This document shows, piece after piece, positions 45,598 to 55,743 of a stretch of DNA of 64,000 nucleotides. Origin of the DNA: Niabella sp. (GTDB taxonomy: Bacteria; Bacteroidota; Bacteroidia; Chitinophagales; Chitinophagaceae); assembly GCF_030150205.1 (NCBI RefSeq), contig NZ_JASLGT010000015.1, positions 82,705 through 146,704 on the forward strand. Reading direction: 5' to 3'. The translations under genes and the position numbers were made by a program. The notes beneath the pieces were generated by a model. That model saw only the letters and a program-made list of their open reading frames with translations. It had not been told where the DNA came from and did no database searches. Within the stretch, counting starts at the first letter, position 1; each line of letters opens with the position of its first letter.

Positions 45598-48500
45598 ATG
45601 AAAGAACATAAAAAGTATACGAAACGCCAAAACGGGTTAATGAGGGTTTGTTGTTGCTTTTTTAACAGCAGGGTCTTACTATGCACGCTGTTGTTTTTAT
45701 GGATGCTGAAGCCGGGAACCCTATTTGCCCAGGATGAGAAAGTCCTTACAGGCCGGGTGGTCGATGAAACAGGGGTCGGTATCATCGGGGCCAACGTGAT
45801 CATCAAGGGGAGTACCTCGGGAACCAATACCGATATGGCCGGTAAATTTTCGCTGAAACTGCCGGCCGACAAAGCGGTGCTTGTGGTTACCTATGTTGGC
45901 TACGAGGATAAGGAAGTGCCGGTTACATTTTCAACAACAAAAGATGTAGAAGTAGCCTTAAAGGCGGTTTCAAAAAGTGAAGATGATGTGGTAGTGGTGG
46001 CTTATGGAAAACAGAAGAAAGAAAGTGTGGTAAGCGCTATTACCACCATTACACCTTCCAGTTTAAAAGTGCCCTCCAGTAACCTTACAACGGCTTTTGC
46101 CGGAAGGCTGGCCGGGGTGATCGCCTATCAGCGGTCGGGCGAACCGGGTCTTGACAATGCGGAATTTTTTATCCGGGGGGTTACCACGTTCAGTACCTCG
46201 GGTAAAAAAGATCCCCTGATCTTAATTGACGGGATGGAAATGACTACAAATGATCTGGCTCGGATCAATGTGGATGACATTGCCTCTTTTTCCATTATGA
46301 AGGATGCCAATGCCGCAGCCCTTTATGGTGCCCGTGGGGCAAACGGTGTGATCCTTGTAACTACCAAGGAAGGTAAGGTGGGTAAGCTGGGGATCAGTAT
46401 AAGAGTGGAACAATCCAATTCGTATAACTCTGAACTGGTAAAATTGGCCGACCCGATCACTTATATGAAACTGCACAACGAAGCGGTACGTACACGCAAA
46501 GCAGATCAGGAGCTTCCTTATTCCTTTGCAAAAATACTGGCAACGGAACAGGGACGGGATCCGGTTATTTACCCGACAGTAGACTGGTATCATTACCTGT
46601 TAAATAATAAAGCGGTAAACAGGCGGGCCAATATGAATCTTCAGGGGGGCGGACAATCGGTGCAGTATTACCTGGCAGCAAACTATCAGAACGACCAGGG
46701 TATCATAAAGGAAAGTAAAGAAAACCTTTTTAATAATAATATCAATATCCACCGCTTCCAGTTACGTTCCAATGTAACCATCAAGTTTACACCTACAACA
46801 ACCGGAGCCGTAAGGGCTTATGGCGCCTTTGATGACGGAACCGGTCCTTTTCAGGGTGGGGCTGCGGTGTTCAACTCGGCCCGCAATGCCAACCCGGTTT
46901 ATTTTTTACCCTATTATCCACCGGATTCAGCAAATATGCAGACCAAACATATTCTTTTCGGATCCACAGAAAAAATAGGCTATTATGTAAACCCGCTGGC
47001 AGATATTCTCAGTTCCTATAAGCAAACCAAGCAATCGATGATGCTGATGCAACTGGAGATGGAGCATAAGTTTAAGGGTGCATTGAATGGGCTTGTTGTA
47101 AAAGGTATCTATAATGTAACGCGCAAATCTTATTACGATCAATCCAGGGGTTATACACCTTTTTACTACACGCCTGCACAAACGGCTGATGGAAGTTATC
47201 AGTTACTGGCGCTCAATCCAAATTCGGGAACAGATTTTCTTTACTATAGACGAGGTGCAAGAACGGTAGGTACCATTCAATATGCGGAGGGGCGTTTAGT
47301 TTATAGCAAAACCCTGAATAATGTGCACAATATCAGTGGTACGCTTGTAGGCACTATGCGTTCCGAAGCCAGTACTATTGCTGAATCGAATAGTGATGCA
47401 TATCAGCTGCAGGCATCCCTGCCCCGGCGCAACATCTCCTCTGCAGGCAGGCTGGCTTACGGGTATGATTCCCGCTATTTTGTAGAGCTAAACTATGGTT
47501 ATAATGGCAGTGAGCGTTTTTCATTAAAAGACCGCTGGGGTTTCTTCCCTTCTGTTGGTGCCGGTTGGATGGTAAGCAATGAAAAGTTTATGGAAAATTT
47601 GAAAGACGTTTTCAGTACGCTCAAACTTTCGGCTACCTATGGTAAAGTAGGAAATGACCAGATCGGTTCCATCTATGATCGCTTCTTCTATCTCTCGCAG
47701 GTGGATATGAGCGGCGATGGTTATTGGTTTGGATATCCCCGGAGTTTTGAACCCGGCATCAATATCATCCGTTATGCAAACGACCTTGTAACCTGGGAAG
47801 TGGCTAAAAAAACCAATATACGGTTGGAGTTGGGGCTGTTCAGGGACTTAAGCGTTATAACCGATTTCTTCCAGGAAACCAGGGATCATATCCTTCAAAC
47901 CCGTACAGATATTCCTGAAACGATGGGGTTGAGGACCATTCCCTCCGCCAACGTGGGAAGCGCCTATGGTAAGGGATTTGAAACCGAGCTCAAGTACCAG
48001 AAAACCTTTAGGAATGGCCTGTATGCATTGGTGAACGGAACGTTTACCTATGCAACCGCAAAATACAAGGCATTTGAAGAGCCGGATTACAGGGATCTGC
48101 CATGGAAATCAAGGATCGGCACGAAGATCAGTCAGCCCTTTGGCTATATTGCCGAGCGCCTGTTTATAGATGATGCAGATGTCGCCAACTCGCCCACACA
48201 AACCTTTGGCGCTTACAGTGCCGGCGATATTAAATACAGGGACATCAACGGTGATGGTCAGATCGATGGTGATGATATGGTGCCCATCGGGTATCCAACT
48301 ACGCCTGAGATCATTTATGGCTCCGGTTTTACCCTGGGATATAAATCTTTCGATCTGTCGGTTTTCTTCCAGGGATCGGGCCGGTCTTCCTTCTTCATCA
48401 ATCCTGCTGCTATAACCCCTTTTACAAATGGGGGACAGCGGGGATTACTGCAGTTTATAGCAGACGATCACTGGTCTGAGAACAACCGGAATCTTTATGC

Positions 48501-48786
48501 TTTCTGGCCCCGTTTGTCGGAATACGTAGTTCCTAATAATAATGTCGCCAGCACCTGGTGGTTGCGTAATGGCAGGTTTGTCCGGTTGAAATCGGCGGAA
48601 CTGGGCTATTCATTGCCTGCCCGCATCATTAAAAAGTTCAACATCAAAAGATTCCGGCTTTATGCCAATGGTACCAATCTCTGGGTATGGTCCAAATTCA
48701 AGATGTGGGATCCGGAAATGGCCGGCAATGGCCTGGGATACCCGGTACAGCGTGTGGTGAATGTGGGTTTAAATGTAGATTTTTAA
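45598..48786 (+). CDS. SusC-like TonB-dependent outer-membrane transporter (locus 2)
   Basis: A 1062-residue protein from the ATG at 45598; the open frame reaches back to 45481 only through a TTG. The signal segment (VLLCTLLFLWMLKPGTLFAQ) is followed by the regulatory domain (LTGRVVDETGVGIIGANV), the plug (VVVVAYGKQKKESVVSA, FSIMKDANAAALYGARGANG) and the barrel with a terminal Phe. It belongs to a different SusC subgroup from locus 1. First gene of a five- or six-gene operon behind block R3. Confidence 0.93.
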   Translation: MKEHKKYTKRQNGLMRVCCCFFNSRVLLCTLLFLWMLKPGTLFAQDEKVLTGRVVDETGVGIIGANVIIKGSTSGTNTDMAGKFSLKLPADKAVLVVTYVGYEDKEVPVTFSTTKDVEVALKAVSKSEDDVVVVAYGKQKKESVVSAITTITPSSLKVPSSNLTTAFAGRLAGVIAYQRSGEPGLDNAEFFIRGVTTFSTSGKKDPLILIDGMEMTTNDLARINVDDIASFSIMKDANAAALYGARGANGVILVTTKEGKVGKLGISIRVEQSNSYNSELVKLADPITYMKLHNEAVRTRKADQELPYSFAKILATEQGRDPVIYPTVDWYHYLLNNKAVNRRANMNLQGGGQSVQYYLAANYQNDQGIIKESKENLFNNNINIHRFQLRSNVTIKFTPTTTGAVRAYGAFDDGTGPFQGGAAVFNSARNANPVYFLPYYPPDSANMQTKHILFGSTEKIGYYVNPLADILSSYKQTKQSMMLMQLEMEHKFKGALNGLVVKGIYNVTRKSYYDQSRGYTPFYYTPAQTADGSYQLLALNPNSGTDFLYYRRGARTVGTIQYAEGRLVYSKTLNNVHNISGTLVGTMRSEASTIAESNSDAYQLQASLPRRNISSAGRLAYGYDSRYFVELNYGYNGSERFSLKDRWGFFPSVGAGWMVSNEKFMENLKDVFSTLKLSATYGKVGNDQIGSIYDRFFYLSQVDMSGDGYWFGYPRSFEPGINIIRYANDLVTWEVAKKTNIRLELGLFRDLSVITDFFQETRDHILQTRTDIPETMGLRTIPSANVGSAYGKGFETELKYQKTFRNGLYALVNGTFTYATAKYKAFEEPDYRDLPWKSRIGTKISQPFGYIAERLFIDDADVANSPTQTFGAYSAGDIKYRDINGDGQIDGDDMVPIGYPTTPEIIYGSGFTLGYKSFDLSVFFQGSGRSSFFINPAAITPFTNGGQRGLLQFIADDHWSENNRNLYAFWPRLSEYVVPNNNVASTWWLRNGRFVRLKSAELGYSLPARIIKKFNIKRFRLYANGTNLWVWSKFKMWDPEMAGNGLGYPVQRVVNVGLNVDF

Positions 48787-48808
48787 ATTATTGTAAAATA
48801 CAGATCCT

Positions 48809-50779
48809 ATGCGATTTTTTATTCATAAATATTCAGTGCGCTTGGTCCTGGTCCTGTTGCTTGCAGGTTCATGGGGCTGCAATAAATTTTTGAATATCGT
48901 TCCCAATGATATGCCTTCTTTAGAAAGTGCATTTTCCAACCGGGCGGTAATGGAGCGGTATATGCGCACCTGTTATTCCGCCCTGCCGGATGCTACCGAT
49001 CCCTTTTTCTACCCGGCCTATTTTAGTAGCTGGGATGAACTTGACGTAACAAGAGATTCGCGTTCTTCAAACAACTCCATGGCAGGGTTAATAGCACAGG
49101 GACGTCAGAATTCCAATGCGCCCTACCAGGATTACTGGACGGGGTCAAACGGGGGCAAACCCTTGTACCAGGGAATCCGGGAGTGCAATATTTTCCTGGA
49201 TAATGCTCATATGCCTCATGATATTACGGAGCAGGAGCGTACTCGCTGGATCTCCGAGGTAAAATTCCTGAAAGCCTATTATCATTTCTTCCTGCTGGAA
49301 TTATATGGGCCTATTGTGCTGGTAAAGGAAAATCATGATATATCTGACGATCCTGCATCATTGAGAGAGTACCGTGAACCGGTGGATGAATGTGTAGATT
49401 ACATTGTGCAGCTGATTGATGAAGCCATGCCCGGGCTGCCTGCGGTATTACCAGATCCGCCATCGGAAATGGGCCGCATTTCGCAGGTAATTGCCCTTGC
49501 GGTAAAGGCCAAGGTACTGGCAACAGCGGCGAGTCCCCTGTTCAATGGCAATACGGATTATGCGGGTTGGGTAGACGGCAGGGGCAAGCAACTGATCTCT
49601 CCCACTTATAGCCCCGCCAAATGGCAGCGGGCGGCTACTGCTATCAAGGAGGCAATTGATGCGGCAGAAGAGAACGGGGGACGGTTATATACCTTTAATA
49701 AGTTCAGCGGCACTACCTATGGAATGAATGATTCCGTGGCGCAATTGATGACGATCCGGAAAGCTGTTACTGAGGACCTGGATAAAAACCCCGGTGTAAT
49801 ATGGGCCACCCAGGAGCAGTTTGCCGATGGCAAGGGCGGGTCGTCCTGGTTTGCACCCCTGGGTAATATGGTGAAGTCGCTTTTCCCGGCGATGTTTACT
49901 ACAGATCAGCCTTCCTATGTGGGCTATTTAACGGCATCCTGGCATATGGCCGAACTGTTTTATTCCAATAAAGGTGTGCCCATTGAGGAGGATAAATATT
50001 TTGACTATGCCAACCGGTATAAGCCGCGCCGTGCCACCGGTACGGATAATGTGGCTTCTTATATACCCACCGGTGAAATTACGGCTTCCATGCATTTTTT
50101 CAGAGAACCCCGTTTTTATGCGGACCTGGGTTTTGACCGGGGCTTTTTTGAGTTGGCGACCAATACCACCGATGCAGGTGCTTCTTACAATGTGTATCTA
50201 AAGAGCCGGCCGGCAGAGTTGTCCGGGGCTACCTCCTCTTATGCTGCCAAAAAAATAATACATTATGAAACCGCTGCCAGTAAAGGGATTGCCAATACCC
50301 TTTATGCGCAGCGTAATTACCAGTTCCCCTTACTTCGTTTATCAGACCTGTACCTGTTGTATAGTGAGGCGCTGAACGAGGTAAAAAGCCAGCCGGATAA
50401 TGATGTATACCTGTGGATTGATAAGGTGAGGGCGGCAGCAGGCTTAAAGGGAGTGGTGCAGTCCTGGCAGGAGGCTTCTTTTAATCCGGGTGCTCCTACA
50501 ACCAAAGAAGGAATGCGCAGGATCATTCAAAGAGAACGGCTGATCGAACTGGCTTTTGAAGGCCAGCGGTTCTGGGATGTGCGGCGCTGGAAAACGGCGG
50601 ATAAATACTGGTCGCTGCGCCCCACTACCTGGAGCCTTACTGCAAGTCAGCCGGACCAGTTTTATGTACCGGTACAGTCAACACTTTCCCGTGTGGTTAC
50701 TTTCAGGGATTACCTGTTCCCGATTCGTAAATCGGAACTCAGGGTCAATACCAACCTGGTGCAAACCTATGGATGGTAA
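48809..50779 (+). CDS. SusD-like outer-membrane glycan-binding lipoprotein (locus 2)
   Basis: A 656-residue protein with a lipoprotein signal (VLVLLLAGSWGC, Cys about 24) and the SusD helical fold (FLKAYYHFFLLELYGPIVL; RERLIELAFEGQRFWDVRRW near the C-terminus). No inserted domain is seen, in contrast to locus 1. It starts 22 bp after SusC2 and would cap that transporter on the cell surface. Confidence 0.92.
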   Translation: MRFFIHKYSVRLVLVLLLAGSWGCNKFLNIVPNDMPSLESAFSNRAVMERYMRTCYSALPDATDPFFYPAYFSSWDELDVTRDSRSSNNSMAGLIAQGRQNSNAPYQDYWTGSNGGKPLYQGIRECNIFLDNAHMPHDITEQERTRWISEVKFLKAYYHFFLLELYGPIVLVKENHDISDDPASLREYREPVDECVDYIVQLIDEAMPGLPAVLPDPPSEMGRISQVIALAVKAKVLATAASPLFNGNTDYAGWVDGRGKQLISPTYSPAKWQRAATAIKEAIDAAEENGGRLYTFNKFSGTTYGMNDSVAQLMTIRKAVTEDLDKNPGVIWATQEQFADGKGGSSWFAPLGNMVKSLFPAMFTTDQPSYVGYLTASWHMAELFYSNKGVPIEEDKYFDYANRYKPRRATGTDNVASYIPTGEITASMHFFREPRFYADLGFDRGFFELATNTTDAGASYNVYLKSRPAELSGATSSYAAKKIIHYETAASKGIANTLYAQRNYQFPLLRLSDLYLLYSEALNEVKSQPDNDVYLWIDKVRAAAGLKGVVQSWQEASFNPGAPTTKEGMRRIIQRERLIELAFEGQRFWDVRRWKTADKYWSLRPTTWSLTASQPDQFYVPVQSTLSRVVTFRDYLFPIRKSELRVNTNLVQTYGW

Positions 50780-50807
50780 GCTGTTTTATTTATAAATAAT
50801 AATTGCT

Positions 50808-52118
50808 ATGAAACAATATAGTTTAATGATAACAATGCTCTTTTCTGTTTTTTTGATTTCCTGCAGAAAAGATAAAGAAGAAACACCGGGTACATGGGGC
50901 GTATGGAATTCGGCACCGGTGGAAGTAAGTACGGTAACACCGATCAATGGAGGAGCCATTGTTGCCTATAAAGTTCCGGATGAGAATGACCTGCTTTATG
51001 TGATGGCAGAATATCAGCGCAACGGGAAGATGTTTACGGAAAAAGCATCGGTATATAATAATACCCTTACTATTGAGGGCTTTAATACATTGAACCCCGT
51101 AAGTGCTAAGATCTATAAAGTAAATAAGCAGGGCGAACGATCAGCGCCTACGGATATCAGTTTTACCCCCCTGGAGTCACTGATCAGTATTGCCAAAAAC
51201 TCGTTAAAAACGCAGATGGGTTTTGGGGGTATTATCGCCAACTGGGATAACCCCATGAGGACTGATCTGGGTGTGCGCCTGATGTCGGTGCATTCCAATA
51301 ATAAATTGACCACGGATACTGTGTATTTTTCTTCGTTGATGAAGGAGTTACATGCCTTTAGGGGGTTTGCTGCCAAACCTACCAATTTTGGCATCAGCTT
51401 TGAGGATAAATGGGGTAATATCTCTGATACTGTTTACTTTGATGGGATGCCCTACTTTGAAACACTGGTGCCCAAACCCTATGCGGACTACAGGGCCAGT
51501 ATCCCATATGACAATACGACAAACCTGCCTGCCAAGCCGAATATAAGTTCCCTCTGGAATAATATCATTAATACATCAGGTGAGGGATGGTTGACCAACC
51601 CGGGAGGTTCGGGTCTGTCCATTACCATTGATCTTAAGCAGGTGGTAAAACTGAGCCGGATCATTATCTGGGGCTATCATGTCAATTCTCCCTATGGCCA
51701 GGCTAATTTTACGCAGTTTGAATTATGGGGCATTGATAAAATTGATTTAAATAAGCTGAAGGACAAACCCTACTGGCTTGATTCCACATCGGTGGTAAAC
51801 GGTGCGCTTTCTCCTGCGCCCTACAATATAAACCCTACAACGGTACTTCCCGCTGTGACTTTTAAAGATGACTGGCAGTATCTTGGCTGGAATGCCATCA
51901 CCCGTTTAGATAAGATGATACCTCCCGCAGATGCTACTACCATTAATGCTTTTGCACAGGCAGGCATGGAGTATACTATGCCACTTGATGCCAAACCGGT
52001 ACGTTACCTCCGGCTTTTTGTACGGGAGATTGCCGGTGTAATGCCGCCTCCGGCCAATAACTATTTTTCCTGTGGCGAAATTTCGGTATTTGGTGATAAT
52101 ACCGTTCCGCAGAACTAA
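50808..52118 (+). CDS. Surface lipoprotein, DUF4959/DUF5126/DUF5000-type
   Basis: A 436-residue protein with lipobox FLISC. The order of domains fits the DUF4959 - DUF5126 - DUF5000 architecture: two fibronectin-like beta domains, then a C-terminal discoidin-like domain (SLWNNIINTSGEGWLTNP, ITIDLKQVVKLSRIIIWG, VRYLRLFVREI). Such proteins sit behind SusCD pairs and probably bind glycans. Start 28 bp after SusD. Confidence 0.75.
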   Translation: MKQYSLMITMLFSVFLISCRKDKEETPGTWGVWNSAPVEVSTVTPINGGAIVAYKVPDENDLLYVMAEYQRNGKMFTEKASVYNNTLTIEGFNTLNPVSAKIYKVNKQGERSAPTDISFTPLESLISIAKNSLKTQMGFGGIIANWDNPMRTDLGVRLMSVHSNNKLTTDTVYFSSLMKELHAFRGFAAKPTNFGISFEDKWGNISDTVYFDGMPYFETLVPKPYADYRASIPYDNTTNLPAKPNISSLWNNIINTSGEGWLTNPGGSGLSITIDLKQVVKLSRIIIWGYHVNSPYGQANFTQFELWGIDKIDLNKLKDKPYWLDSTSVVNGALSPAPYNINPTTVLPAVTFKDDWQYLGWNAITRLDKMIPPADATTINAFAQAGMEYTMPLDAKPVRYLRLFVREIAGVMPPPANNYFSCGEISVFGDNTVPQN

Positions 52119-52160
52119 GCAATATTGATCGATCAACTTCTATGATGAAATTTTAATAAA

Positions 52161-53567
52161 ATGAACAGGAACACTAATTTATTATTTACAGCAACCGGCC
52201 TATGTGTCTTACTGGCTTTTATATTATTCTCCTGCGATAAAATGAATGATATACAAAGCAAGTATACCAACCAGGCCGAAAAGGTTTACCTGGGAAGGGT
52301 AGATTCAGTAACCTATGCCGCAGGTTTTGGACGGGCCAAAGTAGTTTGGTACATCAATGCCGATCCTAAAATTCAGCGTACTATTATTTACTGGAACAAC
52401 CGAAGGGATTCCCTGGTACGGCCCTTTAACCGTCAGGCATTGGGCGGGCAATGGGATTCGATTTACCTCAACGGGTTATCCGAGGGCTCCACGCTGCTTG
52501 AATTTGTAAATGTCAATGACGCCGGGGAAAGCTCCCTTGTTACCCGGTCAGCGGTAACGGTTTGGGGCGAAAGTTTTGCGGGTGGTTTAAGGGCGCGTAG
52601 CCTCACCGGGTTAGATTACGACTATCTTCAGTCGAGCTATAACCTTACCGTATCAAAAACGACTCCCGGTGATAGTGTGATCTATTCGCAGATCAGCTAT
52701 ACTACAAAAAATAATGAAACAAGAGTGATAAACACCGGCAGGAGTGTGAATGATACGGCAGTGGTGCTTACCGATTTTCCGGCCGGAGGATCACTTCAGT
52801 TCCGCACCGTATTTTTCCTGCCCAAGGGGATTGATACGGTAAGGAACGATTATAAAGTTTATAATGCCCCGTCCATTGTTACCGATCGCGGTGTGAAGAT
52901 TGCACTGAAAGGGAATGCCACCAGTAAATATTTTCAGATGAATGATAATCTGTGTGAGTGGAATGCCGCCGGAGATATGATCGTTTACGCAGTGGGAGAA
53001 AATGGCGAGCTGACAGAGCAAATGAGGTACCCCGCACTGGCGCCGCGTACTACCTTCCGTGAATTCTTTTTCTATGATGTCGACCGGTTTATTGGTGTTC
53101 AGGGCAGTACTAATAATCTTTATATGTACACCATTACAAATGGAGCGTTAGCAAATATACTTACTACTACCCTGGGTACCGGTTTTAACTTTCTGAAATA
53201 TGTTCAGGGAAGAGGCTTCTTTTATTCCATTGCGGAAACCACCGGGGAAATAAAAGCCTGGTTTGCATTGCCGAATGGTACATGGCTTAATCCCAATTCA
53301 GCTACTGTAGGAACCGGCTTTAACTACGTACCCTATGCTATGCTTAATAACCAGAGCCTGATAGGTATTGATGCTGCAGGGTATTTATGGGCGCTTCCGG
53401 TATCTGTTACAGCATCCGTTGGCTCCAAAAGCCGGATGGGACTGGGCTGGAGCCGGTTTACAAAAATTATATGTGCAGGCACAAAACTATATGGCATGGA
53501 AGCCAACGGAGATCTGTATGTATATAATAATTTTGATGCCACCAGTAAATACTGGATCGTAAATTAG
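52161..53567 (+). CDS. Surface lipoprotein, DUF4998 plus tachylectin-like propeller
   Basis: A 468-residue protein with lipobox ILFSC. Residues about 30-240 match the DUF4998 type of paired beta domains (AKVVWYINADPKIQRTIIYW). Residues about 260-468 have propeller-like repeats (GTGFNFLKYVQGRGFFYSI, GTGFNYVPYAMLNNQSLIG), reminiscent of tachylectin-2, which binds GlcNAc and GalNAc. If that likeness holds, it supports an aminosugar-containing ligand. It starts 42 bp after the previous gene. Confidence 0.65.
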   Translation: MNRNTNLLFTATGLCVLLAFILFSCDKMNDIQSKYTNQAEKVYLGRVDSVTYAAGFGRAKVVWYINADPKIQRTIIYWNNRRDSLVRPFNRQALGGQWDSIYLNGLSEGSTLLEFVNVNDAGESSLVTRSAVTVWGESFAGGLRARSLTGLDYDYLQSSYNLTVSKTTPGDSVIYSQISYTTKNNETRVINTGRSVNDTAVVLTDFPAGGSLQFRTVFFLPKGIDTVRNDYKVYNAPSIVTDRGVKIALKGNATSKYFQMNDNLCEWNAAGDMIVYAVGENGELTEQMRYPALAPRTTFREFFFYDVDRFIGVQGSTNNLYMYTITNGALANILTTTLGTGFNFLKYVQGRGFFYSIAETTGEIKAWFALPNGTWLNPNSATVGTGFNYVPYAMLNNQSLIGIDAAGYLWALPVSVTASVGSKSRMGLGWSRFTKIICAGTKLYGMEANGDLYVYNNFDATSKYWIVN

Positions 53568-53574
53568 CCATAGC

Positions 53575-55500
53575 ATGATGAAACGATTTTTTCTGGTTGC
53601 CGCAGTTACATGCACCGCTCTTTTTTCGGTAGCACAGCCGCTGCAAAAAGATAAGGAACCGGCAGCCGACGGCTCCCGGTTTACCGACCATGGTCCGGCA
53701 TCTCCTTACAGTACCACCCGGGGAACGGTGGCTGCGGTAGACGGAGATGGAAGAAATGTGGTACTGTCCTGGCTTTTTGATGTAAGAGGAGGATATGCTT
53801 TATTAATGGTGGATGCGGTAACAGGTAAGAGCGAGGTGTTCCCGATGCCCTTTAATCCCGGAGGGGATTGTCCCTATGCTTCGATCTTTTCTTCCCAGGG
53901 AAAATTGTATACCCTTTTTAACGGAAACTTTGTTGAATTTGATCCCCGGAAGAAAGCATTTACATTTCATCATAAAACGGCACCGCAGATGGCAATGGGC
54001 ATGGCAGAGGACGATAAGGGGAGGGTCTGGGCAGTTACTTATCCCAATAGTGGTGTTGTATGTTTTGATCCGGCAACCGGAGCTTTTACGGACTATGGCT
54101 ATCTTAACAAAGAGAACTGGGCCCAGTATCAGCGATATATGGCGGCAGATGACCAGGGGTGGATTTATTTTGGTTTAGGTAATACCAATAGTCAGTTGAT
54201 TGCGTTTAACCCGGAATCCCGGCAGGTGAACAAACTCTTACAACCTGCTGAAAGGAAAAGAGGCACGGCTTACCTGTACCGCAACAAAAACGGAAGGGTA
54301 TATGGACAGGCACTTGCTGATAAGGACGGCACCTGGTATGAATTGTACAATGGTACCGTAAAGGCGATCGGTGCCGGCCATAAACCCGATGAAAAGCCCG
54401 TTATTACCGGTTCACAGGCGTTACGGCATATGATATTTCCTGATGGAAGCAAGATCACCCAGTTTGACCTGATTGATAAGGTATTGATCGCGGAAGATGC
54501 CCATGGCGGAAAAAAGAACACGGTGCACTTTGACTATCCTTCGGAAGGTTCCTGGGTAATGGGGGTTGGCACATCGCCGGATCAGCGGTCGGTTGTAGGA
54601 GGCGGCTCTTTTCCCATGCGCCAGTTCAATTATACCATTGCCGAAGATAAATGGAGCACAAGGGCCGCATTAGGACAGTACAATGCATTAACCACGAGTG
54701 GCCAGTATGTTTTTTTTGGATCCTATCCCAGTGGAGATCTTGTGATGTGGGACACCAAAAAGCCTTTTCAGGCCGGAAGTACAGATGCAAAGAATAATAA
54801 TCCCCGTGTATTGTATAAGTGCAGCCCTGTCATCCATCGTCCCCATCGCGTATTGGTGCATCCGGATGGTAAAACCGTTATTTTAGGGGGAACGCCTCAA
54901 TATGGATATACCGGAGGGGGACTGTTGTTTTACGATATTACTACAAACAGGGAAGTGCTGCTGACCGATGAGGATATTGAAAAAGATCAATCAACCATGA
55001 GCCTCACAAATATAGCCGGGGGAAAAGTGCTGGGAGGAACTACGGTAGCTCCGGGAACCGGCGGTGAACAAAAGGCAAGCCTGGCGCTTTTGTATGTGAT
55101 CGATCCCGTTTCAAAAAAGGTTGAGTGGAAAGAACCCGTCATTCCGGGCGCAAGGTCTTATACCGATCTTACAACCCGCAGGGATGGAAAGGTTTATGGA
55201 ATGGCTGACAGGAAAATATTTTTCCTGTTTGATCCGGCAACAAAGAAAGTGATTTATCAAAAAGACGTTTCCAAAGAATACGGGTCTGCCGTTGGCGAAC
55301 AATCCCCCCGGGTTTTTATAAACGGAAATAAGGATGATCTTTATATTCTTTTTGAAAATGCGATCACAAAAGTGGATCACAAAACCGCAGCGCTCCGGTT
55401 AATATCAAAAACGCCGCAGGCCGTCAGGGCGGGTGGATGCTTTCTTAAAGACAACATCTATTTTATTTGTGGCTCACATTTATTTAGCTACCGGTTATAA
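53575..55500 (+). CDS. Secreted beta-propeller protein (paralogue of 3032-4924)
   Basis: A 641-residue protein with a signal peptide (MMKRFFLVAAVTCTALFSVA, next residue Q); it could also start one codon later. Full-length similarity to the protein at 3032 includes VVLSWLFDVRGGYALL, YASIFSS and YGYTGGGLLFYD. It starts only 7 bp after the tachylectin-like gene, so it belongs to SusCD locus 2, whereas its paralogue belongs to the dehydrogenase operon; both operons lie behind R-type blocks. Confidence 0.72.
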   Translation: MMKRFFLVAAVTCTALFSVAQPLQKDKEPAADGSRFTDHGPASPYSTTRGTVAAVDGDGRNVVLSWLFDVRGGYALLMVDAVTGKSEVFPMPFNPGGDCPYASIFSSQGKLYTLFNGNFVEFDPRKKAFTFHHKTAPQMAMGMAEDDKGRVWAVTYPNSGVVCFDPATGAFTDYGYLNKENWAQYQRYMAADDQGWIYFGLGNTNSQLIAFNPESRQVNKLLQPAERKRGTAYLYRNKNGRVYGQALADKDGTWYELYNGTVKAIGAGHKPDEKPVITGSQALRHMIFPDGSKITQFDLIDKVLIAEDAHGGKKNTVHFDYPSEGSWVMGVGTSPDQRSVVGGGSFPMRQFNYTIAEDKWSTRAALGQYNALTTSGQYVFFGSYPSGDLVMWDTKKPFQAGSTDAKNNNPRVLYKCSPVIHRPHRVLVHPDGKTVILGGTPQYGYTGGGLLFYDITTNREVLLTDEDIEKDQSTMSLTNIAGGKVLGGTTVAPGTGGEQKASLALLYVIDPVSKKVEWKEPVIPGARSYTDLTTRRDGKVYGMADRKIFFLFDPATKKVIYQKDVSKEYGSAVGEQSPRVFINGNKDDLYILFENAITKVDHKTAALRLISKTPQAVRAGGCFLKDNIYFICGSHLFSYRL

Positions 55501-55743
55501 TTAAAACGTCTGTCTAATGACTTTGTATAACATTTTGTTTCAGTAATGCAGTATAAGGAGAAATATAGCATAGCTGTTAAGGTGCATAAATAGAGCAAAT
55601 GGTAATTCGCTCGTCTGAAGCCAATAAAAAACGGGCACAGCCACAGGAGGTGTATATATTTGCGTGCTGAACAGTGGGGCTGGCTGGAGATGATGACGGA
55701 CATTGATTTAATCTTTCAATCGAATCTAAAAAAAATATCTATC

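Noticed and set aside
45374..45600. Frameshifted N-terminus of SusC2
   Set aside because: SusC2 has its own complete signal peptide from 45598; joining the upstream peptide would place two export signals in series.
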